From the NCBI GenBank assembly GCA_964405775.1, contig CAYOPG010000096.1, positions 1-7,205 of the forward strand: a DNA stretch of 7,205 bases, given 5' to 3'. The notes beneath the pieces were generated by a model that saw only the letters and a program-made list of their open reading frames with translations, made no database searches and was not told the origin of the DNA. Shown here piece by piece: positions 5,621 to 7,205 of the stretch; within the stretch, counting starts at the first letter, position 1, and each line of letters opens with the position of its first letter. The stretch comes from JAAZFF01 sp964405775. GTDB taxonomy: Bacteria > Verrucomicrobiota > Kiritimatiellia > RFP12 > UBA3636. The translations under genes and the position numbers were made by a program.

Positions 5621-7003
5621 TTAATTATCCGTTGGCGACTGTTGGTTCATGATTTCGTAGCTTCTCTGCATGAAGACTTTACGGGACCTTTTTGGAAGCG
5701 GAGCGGCTTTTTTCCTGGAGTCGCCAGCCTCTCGAGACAACTCTCGTTGCTCATCCGCAACGACTTCGGCAGCGGGGATATCATAAGCCTTCGCCGCTTC
5801 TTCGGCTCGCTTTATGTTCCAGGTAATGACCTGTTGCGCCTCTTCGTGCTTGCCTTCATCAATCAAGCGCACGGCGCGTTCGCTCTCCACGGCAGTTATG
5901 TTACGAAGAGAATCTGACATGACCTCCTTGTCCACGCTCTCCTTTACGATAAGCATGTCGCTGCTGAACCGCACGTTGCCTTTTGCCGTCGCAACATGCT
6001 TCGATCCATCGTCTGGGGTTTCGTAAGTAACCTCGGCCGTGACAAAGTCTCGTCTCTCGCCATCCTCACCAACGGAGAACTCTGTCTTGATTAGCAGAAA
6101 CTTCTCCTGATTTGAATATATCTGATTCAGATCAACGTAAACCATGCCGCCATCGATCCTGCCGTCGCGGCCGATGAGTTCCACTGGATGAGCGCCGTTA
6201 CTAAAGCTAACCGCAAGCCGCACTTTCTTTGCGACAACCGAGAGAACCTCACCAAGTTCAGACGAAAAGATGCGTGGCAAATCCTCGCTGTTCTCAACGA
6301 AGTAGCTATTGCCATCGCTCTTGCCGGCCAGACTTGTCATCAAGTCCTCGTTGTAACCGAGGCCCAGACCGACGGTTGAAACCGACACCCCCTCCTTCAT
6401 GAGCGACACCCCGAGGCGTCCAAGTTCATGCGGGCTTGATGGACCGACGTTCGCAATTCCATCAGAAAGCAAAATGATCCTGTTTATCATTCCCTTGTCC
6501 AGATTCTTGCGAATTTCGTTCGCTCCTTGCGACACGCCGCCAAAAATTGCGGTGTTGCCCCGTGCTTCCACACGGCGGATTTTACTGATGATGTCTGAAC
6601 GGTATTTAGCCGACTGGGCCGATACAATCGTTTCGATTTCGTCATCGAAAATAACGATCGAGACGATATCGCGGTCGCCGAGTTTACTGACGGCTTCGAT
6701 TGCCGCCTCGCGAGCCTTGATGATCTTGTCGCCACTCATTGAACCGGAGCGGTCGAGCACGATGGAGAGATTCACCGCCGGGCGTTCCTTTTCGCCCGAT
6801 GCCTTGCCCCCCTTCATGGAGACCTTTACCACTGCCGATTCCGGTTGGCCGCTTTGCAGGACAGCGCGTTCCGGCGATATCGTGCAAGTGACCGCGTCTG
6901 CCTTCGCTTCGGCGGCAAGCAGGGCAAAGCATGACAAAAGCGCTACTGCGCGAATGACTCCGCCCAATCCGGCGGCAACTGAAATGTATAGTTTGGTTCT
7001 CAT
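5621..7003 (-). CDS. Secreted VWA-domain protein with intact MIDAS site
   Basis: A 460-residue exported protein with a von Willebrand factor A domain. The basic start MRTKLY, a hydrophobic stretch (about 14-32) and AEAKADA (31-37) form a signal peptide, probably cleaved by signal peptidase I after an Ala-x-Ala near 33-35. No lipobox is seen. The VWA domain spans about 76-255. Its metal-ion-dependent adhesion site is complete: D84, S86 and S88 in DRSGSMSG, T151 in GNTAIF and D181 in LLSDGIAN. A beta-rich region (about 260-355) resembling the domain that follows VWA in batA/inter-alpha-inhibitor-like bacterial proteins comes next, then a helical, charged C-terminal part (355-425) and a basic tail (429-443). 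Such proteins bind partners through a bound divalent metal; the ligand here is unknown. ATG at 7003 has AAGGA six bases upstream. A TTG-initiated extension to 7060 would spoil the signal peptide and is rejected. As first gene of the operon, five bases before the kinase, it may be a periplasmic partner of the kinase or a member of its regulon. Confidence 0.9.
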   Translation of the reverse strand: MRTKLYISVAAGLGGVIRAVALLSCFALLAAEAKADAVTCTISPERAVLQSGQPESAVVKVSMKGGKASGEKERPAVNLSIVLDRSGSMSGDKIIKAREAAIEAVSKLGDRDIVSIVIFDDEIETIVSAQSAKYRSDIISKIRRVEARGNTAIFGGVSQGANEIRKNLDKGMINRIILLSDGIANVGPSSPHELGRLGVSLMKEGVSVSTVGLGLGYNEDLMTSLAGKSDGNSYFVENSEDLPRIFSSELGEVLSVVAKKVRLAVSFSNGAHPVELIGRDGRIDGGMVYVDLNQIYSNQEKFLLIKTEFSVGEDGERRDFVTAEVTYETPDDGSKHVATAKGNVRFSSDMLIVKESVDKEVMSDSLRNITAVESERAVRLIDEGKHEEAQQVITWNIKRAEEAAKAYDIPAAEVVADEQRELSREAGDSRKKAAPLPKRSRKVFMQRSYEIMNQQSPTDN

Positions 7004-7009
7004 GTTTAA

Positions 7010-7014
7010 TCCTT
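7010..7014 (-). promoter_or_regulatory. Ribosome binding site of the VWA gene
   Basis: AAGGA on the minus strand is six bases before the ATG at 7003-7001. It selects this start over the in-frame TTG at 7060. Confidence 0.7.
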
Positions 7015-7023
7015 TCTTTTTGC

Positions 7024-7040
7024 AAGCCCGGCTTGGGCTT
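7024..7040 (-). other. Small hairpin in the leader of the VWA operon
   Basis: AAGCCC and GGGCTT form a perfect 6-bp stem around a 5-base loop, ending ten bases before the AAGGA ribosome site. A T-run does not follow on the minus strand, so it is not a terminator. It could stabilise the leader or modulate initiation, or be incidental. Confidence 0.35.
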
Positions 7041-7075
7041 TCATGCGAACATTTAACCAAACCAATCGAGCTTCT

Positions 7076-7115
7076 TTGTCACGACAAGGTAAAACATTTG
7101 TAAAATCGTTGTAAA
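7076..7115 (-). promoter_or_regulatory. Four tandem heptamers at an 11-base period: likely OmpR/PhoB-family regulator binding site
   Basis: On the minus strand TTTACAA (7115-7109), TTTACAA (7104-7098), TTTACCT (7093-7087) and GTGACAA (7082-7076) start exactly 11 bases apart, separated by four bases each. Tandem direct repeats on one helical face with an 11-base step are the known architecture of PhoB boxes, and the TTTACA core with 5-base spacing resembles Bacillus PhoP repeats. The array is 73-112 bases before the VWA start codon in an operon that encodes an OmpR-family regulator. I infer an autoregulatory site. The fourth copy is weaker. Confidence 0.6.
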
Positions 7116-7121
7116 GCCACA

Positions 7122-7136
7122 GCATTGTGACAATGC
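7122..7136. promoter_or_regulatory. Perfect 15-base palindrome, possible operator
   Basis: GCATTGTGACAATGC is a perfect dyad of two 7-base arms around a central G. It lies a few bases upstream of the heptamer array and just downstream of the -10 of a candidate promoter, where transcription would begin. A dimeric repressor could bind here; no regulator family was assigned. Confidence 0.4.
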
Positions 7137-7139
7137 GAG

Positions 7140-7169
7140 ATGATAACAACATAATGCAAATCCCGACAA
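7140..7169 (-). promoter_or_regulatory. Candidate promoter upstream of the VWA operon
   Basis: Minus strand TTGTCG (7169-7164), an 18-base spacer and TATCAT (7145-7140) make an acceptable sigma-70 promoter starting near 7133, inside the palindrome. The heptamer array would then lie downstream of this start. A second, regulator-dependent promoter nearer the gene (possible -10 TTAAAT at 7056-7051) is also conceivable. The region right of 7170 to the window edge shows no gene. Confidence 0.35.
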
Positions 7170-7205
7170 GGCAAATCGGCTAATCGTACTGCCTACGCGG
7201 TATGT

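Noticed and set aside
7004..7060. 19-residue N-terminal extension of the VWA protein from a TTG
   Set aside because: It would place a polar Cys/His/Lys segment before a good signal peptide; AAGGA six bases before the ATG at 7003 supports the shorter form.
6399..7103. Plus-strand frame of 234 codons
   Set aside because: Antisense to the VWA gene and its leader, Ser/Arg-rich and low complexity, with no start signal; a codon-bias shadow.

Overview
This is a bacterial chromosomal window of mid GC content. It has tightly packed genes, clear Shine-Dalgarno (SD) sites at several starts and a secreted/membrane two-component locus. The AGGAG-type ribosome sites, a sensor kinase with an extracytoplasmic domain and a secreted von Willebrand A (VWA) protein fit a Gram-negative-like bacterium, but nothing here fixes the phylum. 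No tRNA, rRNA, CRISPR array, transposase or phage gene is visible. Six of the seven genes are on the minus strand; only the sirtuin is on the plus strand.

Layout from left to right: (1) 1-255 minus, the N-terminal 85 codons of a family 2 glycosyltransferase that runs off the left edge. (2) 454-2119 minus, a probable two-gene unit: an MTH1/MutT-type NUDIX hydrolase followed after 58 bases by a CorA-type magnesium/divalent cation channel. (3) 2120-2452, a 333-base divergent intergenic region rich in small inverted repeats, with candidate promoters facing both ways. (4) 2453-3226 plus, a class-U-like Sir2 NAD-dependent protein deacylase that starts at TTG behind a near-perfect SD. (5) 3314-7003 minus, a compact operon: secreted VWA protein, then a membrane histidine kinase (5-base gap), then an OmpR/PhoB-family response regulator (8-base overlap). 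(6) 7004-7205, the control region of that operon.

The most interesting part is the VWA-kinase-regulator operon and its upstream region. The VWA protein has a signal peptide and an intact metal-binding MIDAS site. The kinase has an extracytoplasmic domain with two Cache-like strand motifs and no room for a HAMP domain. Upstream lie four heptamers, TTTACAA, TTTACAA, TTTACCT and GTGACAA, at an exact 11-base period. This is the architecture used by OmpR/PhoB-family regulators, so the regulator probably controls its own operon. The inference is a three-part envelope signalling system in which the secreted VWA protein is an accessory sensor or an output. The sirtuin, NUDIX, CorA and glycosyltransferase genes look like ordinary housekeeping or accessory neighbours.
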